The position numbers were made by a program, and so were the translations under genes. A stretch of 38,227 bases of DNA, from positions 1,967,463 to 2,005,689 of the forward strand of contig BFEA01000110.1 in NCBI GenBank assembly GCA_003427395.1, in the 5' to 3' direction. Shown one piece after another: positions 28,093-38,227 of the stretch. A model generated the notes under the pieces. That model did no database searches. It saw nothing but the letters and a program-made list of their open reading frames with translations, and was not told where the DNA came from. Source of the stretch: Chara braunii. Lineage: Eukaryota; Streptophyta; Charophyceae; Charales; Characeae. The stretch's first letter is position 1. Each line of letters starts with the position of its first letter.

Positions 28093-28420
28093 TGTGTAAC
28101 ACTCCGTACGACGTACGGGGGGGTTATCGTACGGTCGTACGTACGGCCGTATGAATGGCCGTACGGCCGTACGTACAGCCCCGTACGAAAAAAAAAAAAC
28201 GTTGTTTTTTTGTATCTCCAATTCGGTAACGAATTTCAATATGACCCTGAGGCAAAAGTGTTTCAGTTTATTTTTCTGCATAAGATATTTGTTTTTCAGA
28301 TTTTTTTGATTTTTTTTTTTTTGCTTTTTTTCCATACGTACGGCCCGTACGACCACATGAGCCCGTACGTACGGTCGAACGTACATACGTATGGCCCGTA
28401 TTCGTACGGGGGTCTACACA
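28093..28420. mobile_element. GTACGG-rich inverted-repeat element (328 bp)
   Basis: Left end TGTGTAACACTCCGTACG; right end complement TGTGTAGACCCCCGTACG. The GC-rich ends are full of CGTACGG palindromes. The T-rich interior (GGTAACGAATTT, GTTTCAGTTTATTTTTCT, GCATAAGATA) resembles the interior of family E (GGTAAAGAATTT, GTTGTTTAGTTTATTTTTCT, CATAACA). No ORF. A relative of family E with different ends. Confidence 0.75.
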
Positions 28421-28574
28421 GACCATACCCAACCACTTGGTTTTGAATCCTCCGGAATAAGCCTACCAAGCCGCAAGATCTTAAATTTTTTATACTTCTG
28501 TATGTAAGGCCCAAGGAAGAGACAACCAAAAGTACAATACACAGGTCTGACTTTTCTTATCATCTTTTGCATTG

Positions 28575-30152
28575 TCAGTCATGTGTGTCTGACAGCCAGT
28601 TGCAGAGTTTTACCCTTCCTTCTGTATTAAAGAAAGCCAGTCTTCCATCCTTGTCCCAGGTCTTGTGAAATCGCACAAAATTTATCGTTTGGCCATCTGT
28701 TCGAATAATCCTTCTTATTCCTAGTCTGACTAAGTGTTGTTGTTGTTGCAGCGAAGTTACTTCTCCCCTGAAAATTCTGGCATTTCTGGCCTTCCATATC
28801 ACTTCCATTAGGACCCCTCTACAACAGAGGGCCATATACCCCCAATCACTTGTGTACTGAAGGCCTTGCGGAAGGATGTCTGTAAACATTCAATAATCTG
28901 ACCATTTCATAGCCCCTTTTGAGATTCCCCTCCAGTGGAGTTTCGACCACCTGAGGAGCTCAACCGTCAGGGGACAGGAAAGCGAAATATGGACCGCATT
29001 CTCCCAGCCCTTGTTACATCTCTTGCACGTCGTGTCTATCCCCATTCCTCTTGAGGACAACCACATTGCTGAGGCTGTCACCAATAGTGATTGGAGCCAC
29101 ATAATGCTCGCGTGTTTTTGTACCGGGGTCTTACGTAATGCCTTTCATAGACTCTGAAGACCCAAATCAGTAACCTCGCCCCCTTGGTAAGCTTCTGCTC
29201 GATGTAGTGCCAGGGATGAATCTGATTTCTTCAACTTATATTGCTGACTCTGGACGCCGACCTTCGGCTTGTACAGCGCAAGGGGTGTGTGTGATGCTTG
29301 ACCTTCCCACCCATACATGAGAGGCTCCACTGTGAAATTCTTTGCTTTCCCCCAGTAGGATGCCTCCATTCTTTTATTGTGCGCCTTTCGAACTTCCATC
29401 CGACCTTCCTCCAGGGATCTTGAGTCCTGGATGTGGACGTTTTTCTCCAATAAAGTCAATGATTTCATAAGGCTGGGGCCATAGGGGCCACAGGGAATTC
29501 GCCATCTCTCTGCTCTTACACCCTGAACCAAGTCTGCGTCTGTTATGTGTAGTACTTGGTTCGGCTGATCTTCTGCGAGGAGCCACGACCCAATAGGTTG
29601 ATCTTTGTCTGGCTGTAGGTGTTTGACCCCGTGGTGAGGGATAGCCTTGATAAGTGCTTCCCTATGAACCGCAACATTACGCAGGCATGGTCATTTCCTT
29701 CGAAGAAGAGGAAGCTCCAAAAAGTCTGATCACTCACCTGTAGTATTCCTTTCTTCACCCAGGCCTCCTAGGACTTCTGCTGCCGAGAACGGCAGACCAT
29801 TATCCTGTATATCTAGATTCTCAAAAAGTAGCTGGTTCATGATTTCCTGCACTGCCTTTGGTGCATACTGCTTACTGGGCCGAACCTTGTTCCAGACCCA
29901 TAGTATGCTGCTCCAAAGATCATGTGATTTCGGTTTGCGGCTCACAAAGGATGGCATCAACATACACAGCCAAACCTTCGAGTGGTCCTCCAGTCCCCAC
30001 TCTGAGCCTAAAATGTATTCAGCCAAGTTCATCCATAGCTTCATATCAAATATCGTCATGGCCTGTATCGACCATTTTGCAAGAAGGGCGACATTTTGCT
30101 GAACTGGGTTTAAGATTCCCAAGCACCTTTTTTTCCCAGGAGTCGCCACCAC
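28575..30152 (-). pseudogene. LINE ORF2 C-terminal region with zinc-finger-like motif
   Basis: Broken frames run 30152-29730, 29531-29145, 29102-28890 and 28889-28575. The third contains CKRCNKGWENAVHISLSC, a C-x2-C...H...C pattern matching the zinc-binding domain found after the RT in plant LINEs. The last piece (MEVIWKARNARIFRGE) resembles the usual WK-x-RN-x-xxF tail. At least three frameshifts or stops interrupt it, so no full protein could be made. Confidence 0.75.
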
Positions 30153-30179
30153 TTCCCAGGCAACCTTAGGAAGGTAGCC

Positions 30180-31400
30180 CTATTCTTCATTAGTAGCCGG
30201 TTTCCATAGATACTGAGCAGCGACATTCTTGATCCTTTTATGGGCCGTTTGTCCCAACTTGTGGACCGTCAAAGGATACCAAAGTAGTGAGAAGGCTGCT
30301 GAAGTTAGGACCAATGCCCTGCCAAATAGTGATAAACATGTTCGCCTCTCCCAGTTCGCAATTCTGGCTAGCACTTTCTCCGCGAGCAAATTATCTTGCA
30401 CATCTGCGCAGTCCACCAGAGACACCTGCACTCCTAAAAACCGATCAGAGGAATCAAAAGGTATCTATCGCAGTCCCCAATCAACACACAATTCATAGGG
30501 TGGGGGAAGAAATAAAACAGACTTATCCCAGTTCACGGAGGCTTCAGATAAAGTACCATACTCTTCTACTACCGCTCTCAATTGGTTCAAACTCCCCTCA
30601 CTGTTCTCACAGGCTACCGTTAAATCGTCGGCTATTGCCCCCCCTCTCCAATGGATGGTTTGTGACAGCCGAAGTCCCCTAATTGATTGATTAGTCTTAA
30701 TATTAGCAAGTAGTACCTCCAATTGTATTACAAATATGAGTGGGGCTAGGGGGCAACCTTGCCTCAAGGACCTAGATAGGCGAAATTCTTCCGATTATTT
30801 TCCCATTAACGAGTACTATGGTTGTTGCTTTTGCATACATGACCTTAACCCTTCCTCGAAAGTGGGGGCCAAAACCCATTTTCATTAGGGAGGTGTTAAC
30901 GAATGCCCAACCCACCTTATCATAGGCCTTTTCCATGTCGAGCATTAGTATAGCCACCTCCCTTTTTTCATGCCCTATTATTTCCAAAGCCTGCATTGTC
31001 GCCATTATATTATCAAAAATTGATCGTCCCTTAACAAAAGCCCCTTGTTCCTTCCCTACAATTGTCGAGAGGGCAGCAAATAATCTCAAAGCTAAGACTT
31101 TTGCCAAGATTTTATAAGACACGTTTAGAACTGAGATCGGTCGCCAATTTCTTATTTCCTTTTTTTGACCTTTTTTTATAGAGTAAGGAGATCATCCCTT
31201 TCACCATTCCCTTAGGCAAAGATCCAGAGGTCCGTGATGCATTATATATATTGCAAAAAAAATTCCCAAACGCCTCCCACGCAGTTAGAAAAAATTTGAT
31301 GGGCAAGCCATCCGGTCCAGGGCACTTGCCCTTGGCCATTTGACTTGCTGCTTGGGTGACTTCAACTGACATTATTGGTTCATCTAAACTCATAGTGCTC
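30180..31400 (-). pseudogene. LINE reverse transcriptase
   Basis: RT motifs occur in order on -: KGKCPGPDGLPIKFFLTAWE (near 31330), SYKILAKVLALRL and EQGAFVKGRSIFDNIM (31122 on), the first catalytic block MLDMEKAYDKVGWAF, RQGCPLAPLIF (30767), and the second catalytic block AIADDLTVACE in place of the usual FADD. The frame breaks near 31112 and 30770, and again before 30431. Catalytic Asps are present, so inactivation is by frameshift. Plant L1-type RT. Confidence 0.85.
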
Positions 31401-31817
31401 TCTACTCACAGACTTGCCGGTACACCGTTCCAAAAAAATGAATGGTCAGCCAAGTTTGAGTCAAAATTATCAAATGACCTTCTTGTGTGAAACTATATCC
31501 TGAAAATAAGCCATTGCGCAGGCATACAAATCCTTTGTAGTCGTGACCAAGGGGCCTGAAATGGCAGAGGGGTGCACAAACTCCCTCATCACCGGCTTTG
31601 TCATCCTTTTAATTAACGTTTTAAAAGTGTCCTTTGTCATCTAATCATGCCCCATGATCCCTTTAACTTTCATTCATTCTTGCCATTCTCTCTGTTTCGT
31701 AATTTCCAGTTCCTCTAGTTCTGCAACTGCCTGGTCCCTTTTTTTGGACCAGTAATACTCTCGGAAGCAGTCGGAATCGGGACACGAGTCTGCCTCCTCT
31801 ATAATTTTAATTAACCG

Positions 31818-32756
31818 TTATTCCTTCCAGTTCCTGGCCGCAGCTTTAATTCTTGAGAATTCAATCATTGCAGCCTGCAGGATCCCAATACCTGCATCTA
31901 CCCAGTCTTCTGGTTTTCTAAAAAGGTTCCGCACTAATTCCCAGTCTTTCATCTGAGTTTTGATCCACTGGGAAATTTTTGGGTCCTTCAGGATGTGGAT
32001 GTTTTGTCGAAAGGGGGGCCTATGTCTGTCAATCACCTCCTTCAGAGTAGTGTCCATTATTACCGGATAGTGGTCTAACAGTGTAGCAAAGACCGTTTTC
32101 GAGTCAGTAGTTCGGTCCCAGGGACACGCTCTTGCCAAAATCAGGTCCAAGCGTCGTTTGGGACGAGGGGTCCCGCTGGACGGGCGCGGGCCTCGCCAGG
32201 TGAACCCTTGTATATTTGGGTTCAGGGTCCTGTATACGTCCGCATGAACGAATGAAGGAGGACGGCATCATGTCTCATTGGAGAGGGGGTAGGGGAATCT
32301 AGCCCAGGATTCAGAGTGCAGTTCCAGTCCCCTAAAATAATTAAGTTTTCGGTATCTGGGATCACTTTAGGGAGATCCGCAAAAAAAATAATTCTTTTCG
32401 CATAGCTGACTGAAGCATATATTGACATTATTGCACAATCCTCGTTTTCCATCGTCAGTTTCAACCAAGCCCATCGGCCTTCAAGATCTGTGCAGCTATC
32501 TATTACGTCCACCTTCAGACCCTTTTCGACCAGGATGGCCACATCCTCTTTAGTTCCGTCTGCTGGAGACCAGACCTGAGGATCAGGCCACCAGTTCTGG
32601 ATATCTGCCATCTTGTCTGGGCCTATTTTGGTTTTTTGTAAATCGGCAATCTACACATTTTGTGAGTAGATCTAGCGAGTAAGTCTCTCTCTTTTAAACG
32701 TATCATTTTGGTCACCCATACCGCATACATTCCAACTTGCCAGCCTGATCCTATTG
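31818..32756 (-). pseudogene. LINE ORF2 endonuclease domain (APE-like)
   Basis: ORF2 begins at about 32756 with LASWNVCGMGDQ, the standard start of the APE-type endonuclease, then hits stops before the frame 32611-32222 (EDVAILVEKGLKV, then IILGDWNCTLN with the GDWN motif). The frame 32150-31818 starts with MDLILARACPW and DHYPVIM, the end of the domain (S/DH-x-PV). The catalytic Glu after the first strand (Q-x-x-E) is not seen in an open frame. This enzyme would nick the target DNA for priming. Confidence 0.75.
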
Positions 32757-34226
32757 GGAAGGACCATCTTCGTTGGTCGAGCCGCTGGTGGGTTGGATGC
32801 GGATTTCAGTTAAGGTTATTTCCTTGGTGGTGGTAGCTCCTGGGTTAGCCCGTTCTCCCAAAACAATATTTCGAGTTTTTCCAATTTGCTTTCTCTGGAG
32901 ATTCTGAGCAAAGGCAAGAACATTAACCGTTGAGCAGTTGTCTGTGTGAGTAAGCCAGTCTGCCACTGTCTTCATTGTGAGCCCTGAAAGCACTCGGATG
33001 TTCTGCAGGGTGTCCTCATTGGGGGCCACCAAATGGGCTATCTCAACCCAGAATAGCTTAAGATCATCCCATTTCTCTTTGCTACCTCCAATATGCAGCA
33101 GGTCTAAAAAAACAAAGAGAAAACGGGCTTTGCCTCCATCTGGTAGATCCACCAGTTGTTTTGCCATTTTCGGTTCTTGCAGCAAACCAACTTCCCCAAG
33201 ATTTTGAAGACTCGGAATATGGATTTTGGCTAGGTTGCAGCCCATCACTGGGGAAGGCGAGCCTTTCAATATTACCGTGGGTAATGTGAGTGCCTCATTT
33301 TTCCCTCTTACTGTCAAAAAATTTGCTGCAAGTCCATCGTGTGAGCATATCACAGGAACCAGAAAATCAGAAATTTGGGCTTTGGCTTTGAGGTTTTCTC
33401 CCCTGCTAAGGGTGCACATCAGGCCTGACAAAGCCAGTGACCGTTTAACTGTTTTCACTGTCTGGGGTTTACCTCTTTTCAAGGGGGAGCTCTGGGCTAT
33501 GTTTTCCCTGAGCCTAATATTATCTTCTTCCTCCAAGCGGGCTTTGAATTTTAGCCCTTCTATTCTTGGAAGTTTGCATGAGGAGAAAAGTTGTAAGGAT
33601 TCCCGTCGGGTTACACTAAGTGACGAGGGGGAGGTAGGAGAGGCAAACAGTCGAGCAACGGGACTACCATCCCTCTCATCTGTCTTCGGTTTATATGTAT
33701 CTTTTCCCCCCAGGACTTCTTCTGTGAATTCTGCTAACCCTTCTGATAGTCCATCAGTTGGGGAAAATAATTCTGAGTTTGCCTTTTCTCTCCCTTCCTC
33801 TTCCTCTTCGTCTTCTTCATCTGATCGTATTTCCTCCCACCTTTTGAGAGTTTTTTTGCCATTTCCTTCAAACATTATGATCTTGATTGTCGACTCATTC
33901 CCCTCATCTCCGGGTTCGCTTGAGTTAAAAGCTTCGTTATTAATTACCGTGCAGTCTTTCAGTTTCCCATTCCACAGACTTGCCAATGTTGCCACGGATC
34001 TGCCTGTCGAGTCCGATAATTGTATCGCTGCCGGTGATTTACTACGATTCCTTTTTTTGCCCGAAGTCGTCATAATCTTCTGCATAGTACCAAATGGGGA
34101 ATCCGTCTTGCCCCTTCCTTGAGGGGTGGGAGACCTTGAAGGGGGAGGGGGAGTAGGGGGGGGAGGGGGGGGAAGGGGGCACCGGAGTCCCTTCCTTGCC
34201 CACCCCCATCTCCTTTTCCTTCCCAT
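32751..34226 (-). pseudogene. LINE ORF1, C-terminal part
   Basis: An open frame of 491 codons on -, ending just where ORF2 begins. It is hydrophilic, with an acidic Glu/Asp stretch around residues 135-148 and basic Ser-rich parts, and no catalytic motif. It probably continues the ORF1 protein that starts at 35603. The intervening 34250-34730 is Lys/Glu/Arg-rich in shifting frames, as expected for a disordered linker hit by frameshifts. Long ORF1 proteins with a disordered tail are known from plant LINEs; the exact function is unknown. Confidence 0.6.
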
Positions 34227-34730
34227 TCTCTAGTATCCCTTTCGAAGAGGCCAAAGAGTCCAGTTTCCCTTGCTCCTTGGCCTGGAGTGAGCCTTATGAT
34301 AAAGGCAGGTTGCCGACTGCAGGCTTCAAGGTTTTGTTCACCCTCCATTGCTGGGCAGTTTTACGCCCCGGTTTATTCCTGGTCGCTTTCTACTTTTTCT
34401 TTTTACATTGTTGGACCTGATTGCGACCTTTTCCTTGTGAAGTTAAAGGGTTTTGCTTACGTTCAGGTGACCTGTCTTCGTCCAATGGCTTTTCCCGATT
34501 TCCATCTCCATCCGGGATTTCAATTTCCATGCGGTCCTCCTTCCCTCTTGTGGATTCCTTGCGAACATCCTGTTGATTTCCTTGCTCCCCTTCCTTTCGT
34601 GCTACATTTGCATTCTCTTTTTGTTCCGTAGTCGGAGGTTCTCCTCTCCTCCCGCCTTTTCCTTCCCCTTCCCTTTTTCTTTCTCTCCATCTACTTTTTC
34701 CCTTGTTTCTTTCTCTTGGCTATTACGATC

Positions 34731-35603
34731 TTATGATTTTGACCCGTTGTCTTCTGAGTGTTTCCCTTTGTTTTGTTGTGCAGGACTTTCCCTTGACGGG
34801 CACGAGGCATCCTTCTCCGAGTGGAAATATTGTCTACACACGCAACACCACAGGGTTTGTGCGTGGATGACTTCGATATCCACGTACCCTCCCTGTTGCA
34901 TATCAATAACTAAGTAAGGCTTGTAGCGCAGATGAGCCTCAGGGACAAGGTCAAATCTAACGTTTATCAACTCAGGTGAGACCGGGTCAGCAAATGTATC
35001 ATACTTCTTGAGGATATTCCCGAATGCCTTTTTCATTGTTGTGGCCAGGTATGGGAGGGCCGTTACCGGGACGTACATACATCGTACCCAAAAAAATATG
35101 TAGTTCATTGCTTCACGCAATTTTTTTTCTGTCATCCATGGTCGGAAGGTGATCTGGTGTGTTTTGCCATCCAAGGTAATTTTAGCCTCCTTCTTCCTTA
35201 GCATCCACGTAGCAATTTCTTTTGTCGATGCCACATAGGTGATTAGGTTGTAGCCTTCGTTATGGAAAATCCCTCGTTTAGGCGGGGCACTAAGTGTCCC
35301 GCCTTTGGCCCAACCATCCTCGTACATCCGAATTAGGCGTACTTTGACCGAAATGGGTAAGGACCTGGACTCGTTGACGAAAAACACCGAAACAGCATTT
35401 TCATTCAACCACTCCTCCTGGATTTCGTAAAGCGCTGGATTAACAACAATTCGTACAAAATCCTCGTCAACTTTTACTTGTTCTGGATTGAGCTCATCCG
35501 GAATGAGCCCCTCGTTGTAACAGTTGGCAAGGATTTCACGAATCCTTGTTTTCTCTTCTGGACTTATTCGCAAGGGGGGACCCGAGGTCGAAGCCTCTGC
35601 CAT
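34731..35603 (-). CDS. LINE ORF1, N-terminal part with zinc-knuckle-like motif
   Basis: The open frame extends to 35651. I prefer the second Met, 16 codons in, giving about 290 residues (start MAEASTSGPPLRISPEEKTR). The mid-region (ATWMLRKKEAKITLDGKTHQ to MYVPVTALPYLA) resembles the DUF4283-like fold common in plant LINE ORF1 proteins. A short Cys/His cluster near the end, CCVCRQYFHSEKDASC, could bind zinc and RNA. Expected role: RNA-binding protein of the LINE particle. It stops at 34731, and the rest of ORF1 lies in another frame. Confidence 0.65.
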   Translation of the reverse strand: MAEASTSGPPLRISPEEKTRIREILANCYNEGLIPDELNPEQVKVDEDFVRIVVNPALYEIQEEWLNENAVSVFFVNESRSLPISVKVRLIRMYEDGWAKGGTLSAPPKRGIFHNEGYNLITYVASTKEIATWMLRKKEAKITLDGKTHQITFRPWMTEKKLREAMNYIFFWVRCMYVPVTALPYLATTMKKAFGNILKKYDTFADPVSPELINVRFDLVPEAHLRYKPYLVIDMQQGGYVDIEVIHAQTLWCCVCRQYFHSEKDASCPSRESPAQQNKGKHSEDNGSKS

Positions 35604-35660
35604 GGTTGATGTGTCGGTTAATTGGCAGATAAATAAACGAGTCCAAGTCAACGCGTTAGG

Positions 35661-36336
35661 TCAAGGACCCCTATATCGACCGAAAAACCTAAACAATTAG
35701 CACTGAGGCATTCAAATCACATTCAAACCTTATTTAACTAACCAAAAAACATACATCCAATCCAAACTCCTTACCTAATAGTCATGAAATCTGAAGCCTC
35801 ACATAAATAAGGGATAAGATACGATTCTTCAACACCCACCCTAGACTGAGTTAGAAGGGGGAAGTGATTACCCAAATAGTCGTCGATGAACTCATCTTTC
35901 TGGCTGTCGCAGGGACAAGACCTAAATCTTGGTCCTCCGAGGGATACTTCGGGTATATACCGTTCCACCTATCGACGTCTTTCATCCCCTCCTCCTCCCT
36001 TGCGTCTCCCAGATTCCACCGAATCTTTCCTCCCCTCCCCGCCCCCTCACTCTTCTTGACACTTTCCCTCGCCCAGGATGAACGAGCACCTCCTTCGTCG
36101 TCCCCTAAGCTCTCAAGGAGGGAAATGGGGTTAACTGAAGGGGTCTTGTCGTATCTCCTACTGCCATATCCTCGCTTGTTCCCTTCCCACCCCAAAAGTA
36201 CCCGGGCGGAGTACGGCCTTGTAGCTTTGGTGGCTATGGTGGTTGAAAATTTGACAAGTGCCGGTGCAGAAATTCGCCATGGCTAGTGTCTCCTTTCTAG
36301 CCCTAATCGCGATTTAGCGGACGCTTAGCGCACCCG
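35661..36336. other. 5' flank of the LINE and unassigned sequence
   Basis: The first part may be the LINE 5' untranslated region. Overlapping ORFs on both strands at 35771-36286 have no recognisable domain. Confidence 0.35.
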
Positions 36337-36434
36337 ATTAGCGCTAGAATTAGCCACCCAGCATTGTCTCCCGCGCTCCAGCACACGCCATTAGCGCTAG
36401 AATTAGCCACCCAGCATTGTCCCCCGCGCTCCAG
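36337..36434. repeat. 53-bp tandem duplication
   Basis: ATTAGCGCTAGAATTAGCCA, CCCAGCATTGTC and CCGCGCTCCAG are repeated at 36337-36381 and 36390-36434, with one base difference. AGCGCT gives each unit a small palindrome. Confidence 0.9.
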
Positions 36435-36436
36435 TT

Positions 36437-36534
36437 ACCACTCTCGAAATGTGTAAAAGACAAAAATGTGGCGGGCGCATCTGGCCACGTTCTGGGAGGA
36501 AGTTCATTCTCATTTTGGACATTTCGAGAGTGGT
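36437..36534. mobile_element. MITE family B, copy 1
   Basis: 98 bp with perfect 16-bp inverted ends ACCACTCTCGAAATGT / ACATTTCGAGAGTGGT. The interior matches copy 2 (36782-36878) in reverse orientation: CATCTGGCCACGTTCT here, AGAACATGGCCAGATG there. Confidence 0.85.
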
Positions 36535-36542
36535 GTGGCCTT

Positions 36543-36768
36543 GCCCTCACTGGATGTGCAAAATGAGACCTGAAAAATGGAAAGATAGACAAACATAATT
36601 TGTTGTCCTTCGTGCATTTGGTGAGCGGCGCGGCCAGGGTCGTTGGCTATTGCCTGCCCTCACTGGATGTGCAAAATGAGACCTGAAAAATGGAAAGAGA
36701 GACAAACATAATTTTTTGTCCTTCGTGCATTTGGTGAGCGGCGCGGCCAGGCTCGTTGGCTATTGCCT
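36543..36768. repeat. 113-bp tandem duplication between the two family B MITEs
   Basis: GCCCTCACTGGATGTGCAAA through GTTGGCTATTGCCT occurs at 36543 and 36656 with only a few differences. Confidence 0.9.
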
Positions 36769-36781
36769 AGGGCATCGCCAC

Positions 36782-36878
36782 AGCACTCCCGAAATGTGCA
36801 AAATCGGAATGAGTTTTCCGCTAGAACATGGCCAGATGCACCTGCCGCATTTTTGTCTTTTTCACTTTTCGAGAGTAG
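36782..36878. mobile_element. MITE family B, copy 2 (inverted relative to copy 1)
   Basis: Ends AGCACTCCCGAAATGT and ACTTTTCGAGAGT-like, less perfect than copy 1. Interior sequence is the reverse complement of copy 1 with about 15-20% differences. Confidence 0.8.
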
Positions 36879-36889
36879 AGGCCCCAATT

Positions 36890-37145
36890 CAGGCCGACTG
36901 TTCGAGACCGGGGCCCGGGGCCGGGGGCCCGGGGCTGAGGGGAGGGGGGTGCCGGCTGGCATGGAACCGCCATTGGGGGGTGCCGGCTGGCATGGGACCG
37001 CCAATCGGTGGCGGGACTGAAAGCGACAAAGAGGCGCGCGGCGCGATGGACTACAACGCCCCTCCGTCGCGGGAAAAGGCAGGCTGGTTATGGCGGGTAA
37101 ACCCATTCAGACTATAGGGAAGGAAATGGCGGGAAAAGCAGTCCG
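36890..37145. other. GC-rich stretch with short duplication and one E2F-like core
   Basis: It contains GGGCCCGGGGC palindromic runs (36911-36935), a 31-bp duplication (GTGCCGGCTGGCATGG at 36949 and 36980), and a GGCGGGAAA core at 37128-37136. It could be promoter-like, but no gene start follows within the window. Confidence 0.4.
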
Positions 37146-37930
37146 AGGCTGCCAAATAAACGATTCGGCAGACTGTAGGGTAAGTGGAACTGCCAAAATA
37201 TTGGATTGAAAAAAGAAAAGAAAAAAAAAAATGAAAAAAATGAAAAAAATGGAAAAATGGTTTTTTTATTTTTTATTTTTTTTTCATGAGCAATCAAGTG
37301 TTTCTTTTCTCGGAAAAAGAAAAAATAAAATGAAAAAATGAAAAAAATATAGAAAGAAAGGGTAAGTAATAAATATATAGATAGTATATATATTTTTCTT
37401 CTTTTTTAAAAAAGCTGTCTTCTCCTCATTGGTAAATAGCTATATATTATTTTTTTTTAATTTCCCCCCCCCCTCTCAAGTCAGATATTTTAACCGGCTT
37501 TTATTTTACCGTACATTTTTGACGGGACGTACTGCGAGCAAAGTCTTAAATGTATGTGGCCGTGATCACGGTCCTACTTGGATGCATGTGATGGCAATTA
37601 CGTCCAGAAATTAAGTAAAAAAAAGTCGTGGTGTGAGTATGCGGTGAGATGATGGCGGATGACGTCCTTTTTCCATCCGCGATCGTCATCTTTTTTTTTT
37701 TCTTTTTAGCAATCCATCGTCATCTTCGATGTGCTCCACCCGTTCTTCCTTTTTCGCTTTTTTAGTTTTGTTTTTCGTTTTTTTTTCCGTTGTTGTTTTT
37801 TTCGGACGTCAATTGAAACTTTCCCTGGCGTTCTTTTTGTTTTCTTTTCCCCTTTCTTCGTCTCTCACGTTTGAGCGGTCAGGCTGGCGTCTGCTGCCGC
37901 GACCGCTCCGTATTCGGTGCTCATTATTTC
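37146..37930. other. AT-rich stretch, nothing identified
   Basis: A/T-rich low complexity (37209-37400), C and T runs, and no supported gene. Confidence 0.4.
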
Positions 37931-37946
37931 GCGCCTGCCTCTACCT

Positions 37947-37948
37947 CT

Positions 37949-37992
<44 letters not shown>
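37947..37992. repeat. (GT)n microsatellite
   Basis: About 22 GT units with one TTT interruption on each side. Confidence 0.95.
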
Positions 37993-37997
<5 letters not shown>

Positions 37998-38115
37998 GTG
38001 CTTGTGTGTGGGGCGGAGGGGATGATCGTGTTGTAATGTTCGCTTACACACAACGCCACAAAAGAGCATGACTTAGCCGGTCTGTTTAGTCGGACTTTCA
38101 CCGACTCAGGAGGAG

Positions 38116-38146
38116 GTTGTGTGTGTGTGATTGTGTGTGAGTGTGT

Positions 38147-38227
<81 letters not shown>
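38116..38227. repeat. Compound (GT)n(GA)n microsatellite at window end
   Basis: GT-rich sequence passes into pure GA at about 38177 and continues to the last base, so its length is unknown. Confidence 0.95.

Larger units (their letters stand above)
28435..35660 (-). mobile_element. LINE (non-LTR retrotransposon), nearly full length, degenerate
   Basis: Read on -, the order is ORF1 with a zinc-knuckle-like motif, endonuclease, reverse transcriptase, and a C-terminal zinc-finger region, covering more than 7 kb. The layout is that of plant L1-type LINEs. Many frameshifts and stops break ORF2. The 3' end meets the GTACGG element at 28420, so no poly(A) tail or target duplication can be read there. 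Confidence 0.9.

Noticed and set aside
33226-34122. 298-codon + strand ORF
   Set aside because: It is the antisense shadow of LINE ORF1, which has the coding character on -.
36660-37117. ORFs on both strands across the MITE B and GC-rich region
   Set aside because: They run through tandem duplications and a MITE; the coding frame is incidental.

Overview
This looks like nuclear DNA from a large, repeat-rich plant-lineage genome. A charophyte-type green alga such as Chara is my best guess, which is an inference from gene style and not a match. The reasons are a plant-type organic cation transporter gene with a long intron, a DIRS-type retroelement, a plant-style LINE, many microsatellites and several families of small inverted-repeat elements. 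There is only one convincing host gene. Everything else is mobile DNA, mostly decayed, or simple repeats.

Layout. 1-1.7 kb: simple repeats, (TTC)n and (TATC)n, and the left end of a GC-rich-ended element (family E) abutting the microsatellite. 1.7-4.9 kb: AT-rich, no credible ORF, several long A tracts all on the + strand. 4.9-11.6 kb: a broken DIRS-like retroelement. It has gag-like ORFs and a reverse transcriptase-RNase H on +, and a tyrosine recombinase on -, so the two gene sets converge near 10.5 kb. 11.7-14.9 kb: a 245-bp direct repeat, two U2 snRNA-derived fragments, a tRNA-derived SINE with target-site duplication, (GA)n, (AAG)n and short tandem repeats.

15.2-22.7 kb: the host gene, an OCT/SLC22-like major facilitator transporter in two exons (15452-17468 and 19937-22674) whose splice phase joins exactly. 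It would make about 1584 residues, roughly three times the usual family size, because of low-complexity insertions in the N terminus and loops. Upstream lies a 66-bp tandem repeat carrying E2F-like GGCGGGAAA sites. The intron holds an assembly gap, a MITE, a second inverted-repeat element and a G-rich repeat near its 3' end.

22.7-28.4 kb: a diverged ~0.5-kb duplication with a MITE present in only one copy, a LINE fragment, two more family-E elements, a hammerhead-ribozyme-like core at 26217-26253, a 35-bp minisatellite and a GTACGG-rich inverted-repeat element. 28.4-35.7 kb: a nearly complete but frameshifted LINE on the - strand (ORF1, endonuclease, reverse transcriptase, zinc-knuckle tail). 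35.7-38.2 kb: a MITE pair in inverted orientation, tandem duplications, GC-rich DNA and terminal (GT)n/(GA)n.

The most notable items are the hammerhead-like motif with its repeated hairpin tail, the DIRS-like element with an opposite-strand recombinase, the family of elements that sits inside microsatellites, and the U2/tRNA-derived retroposed units.
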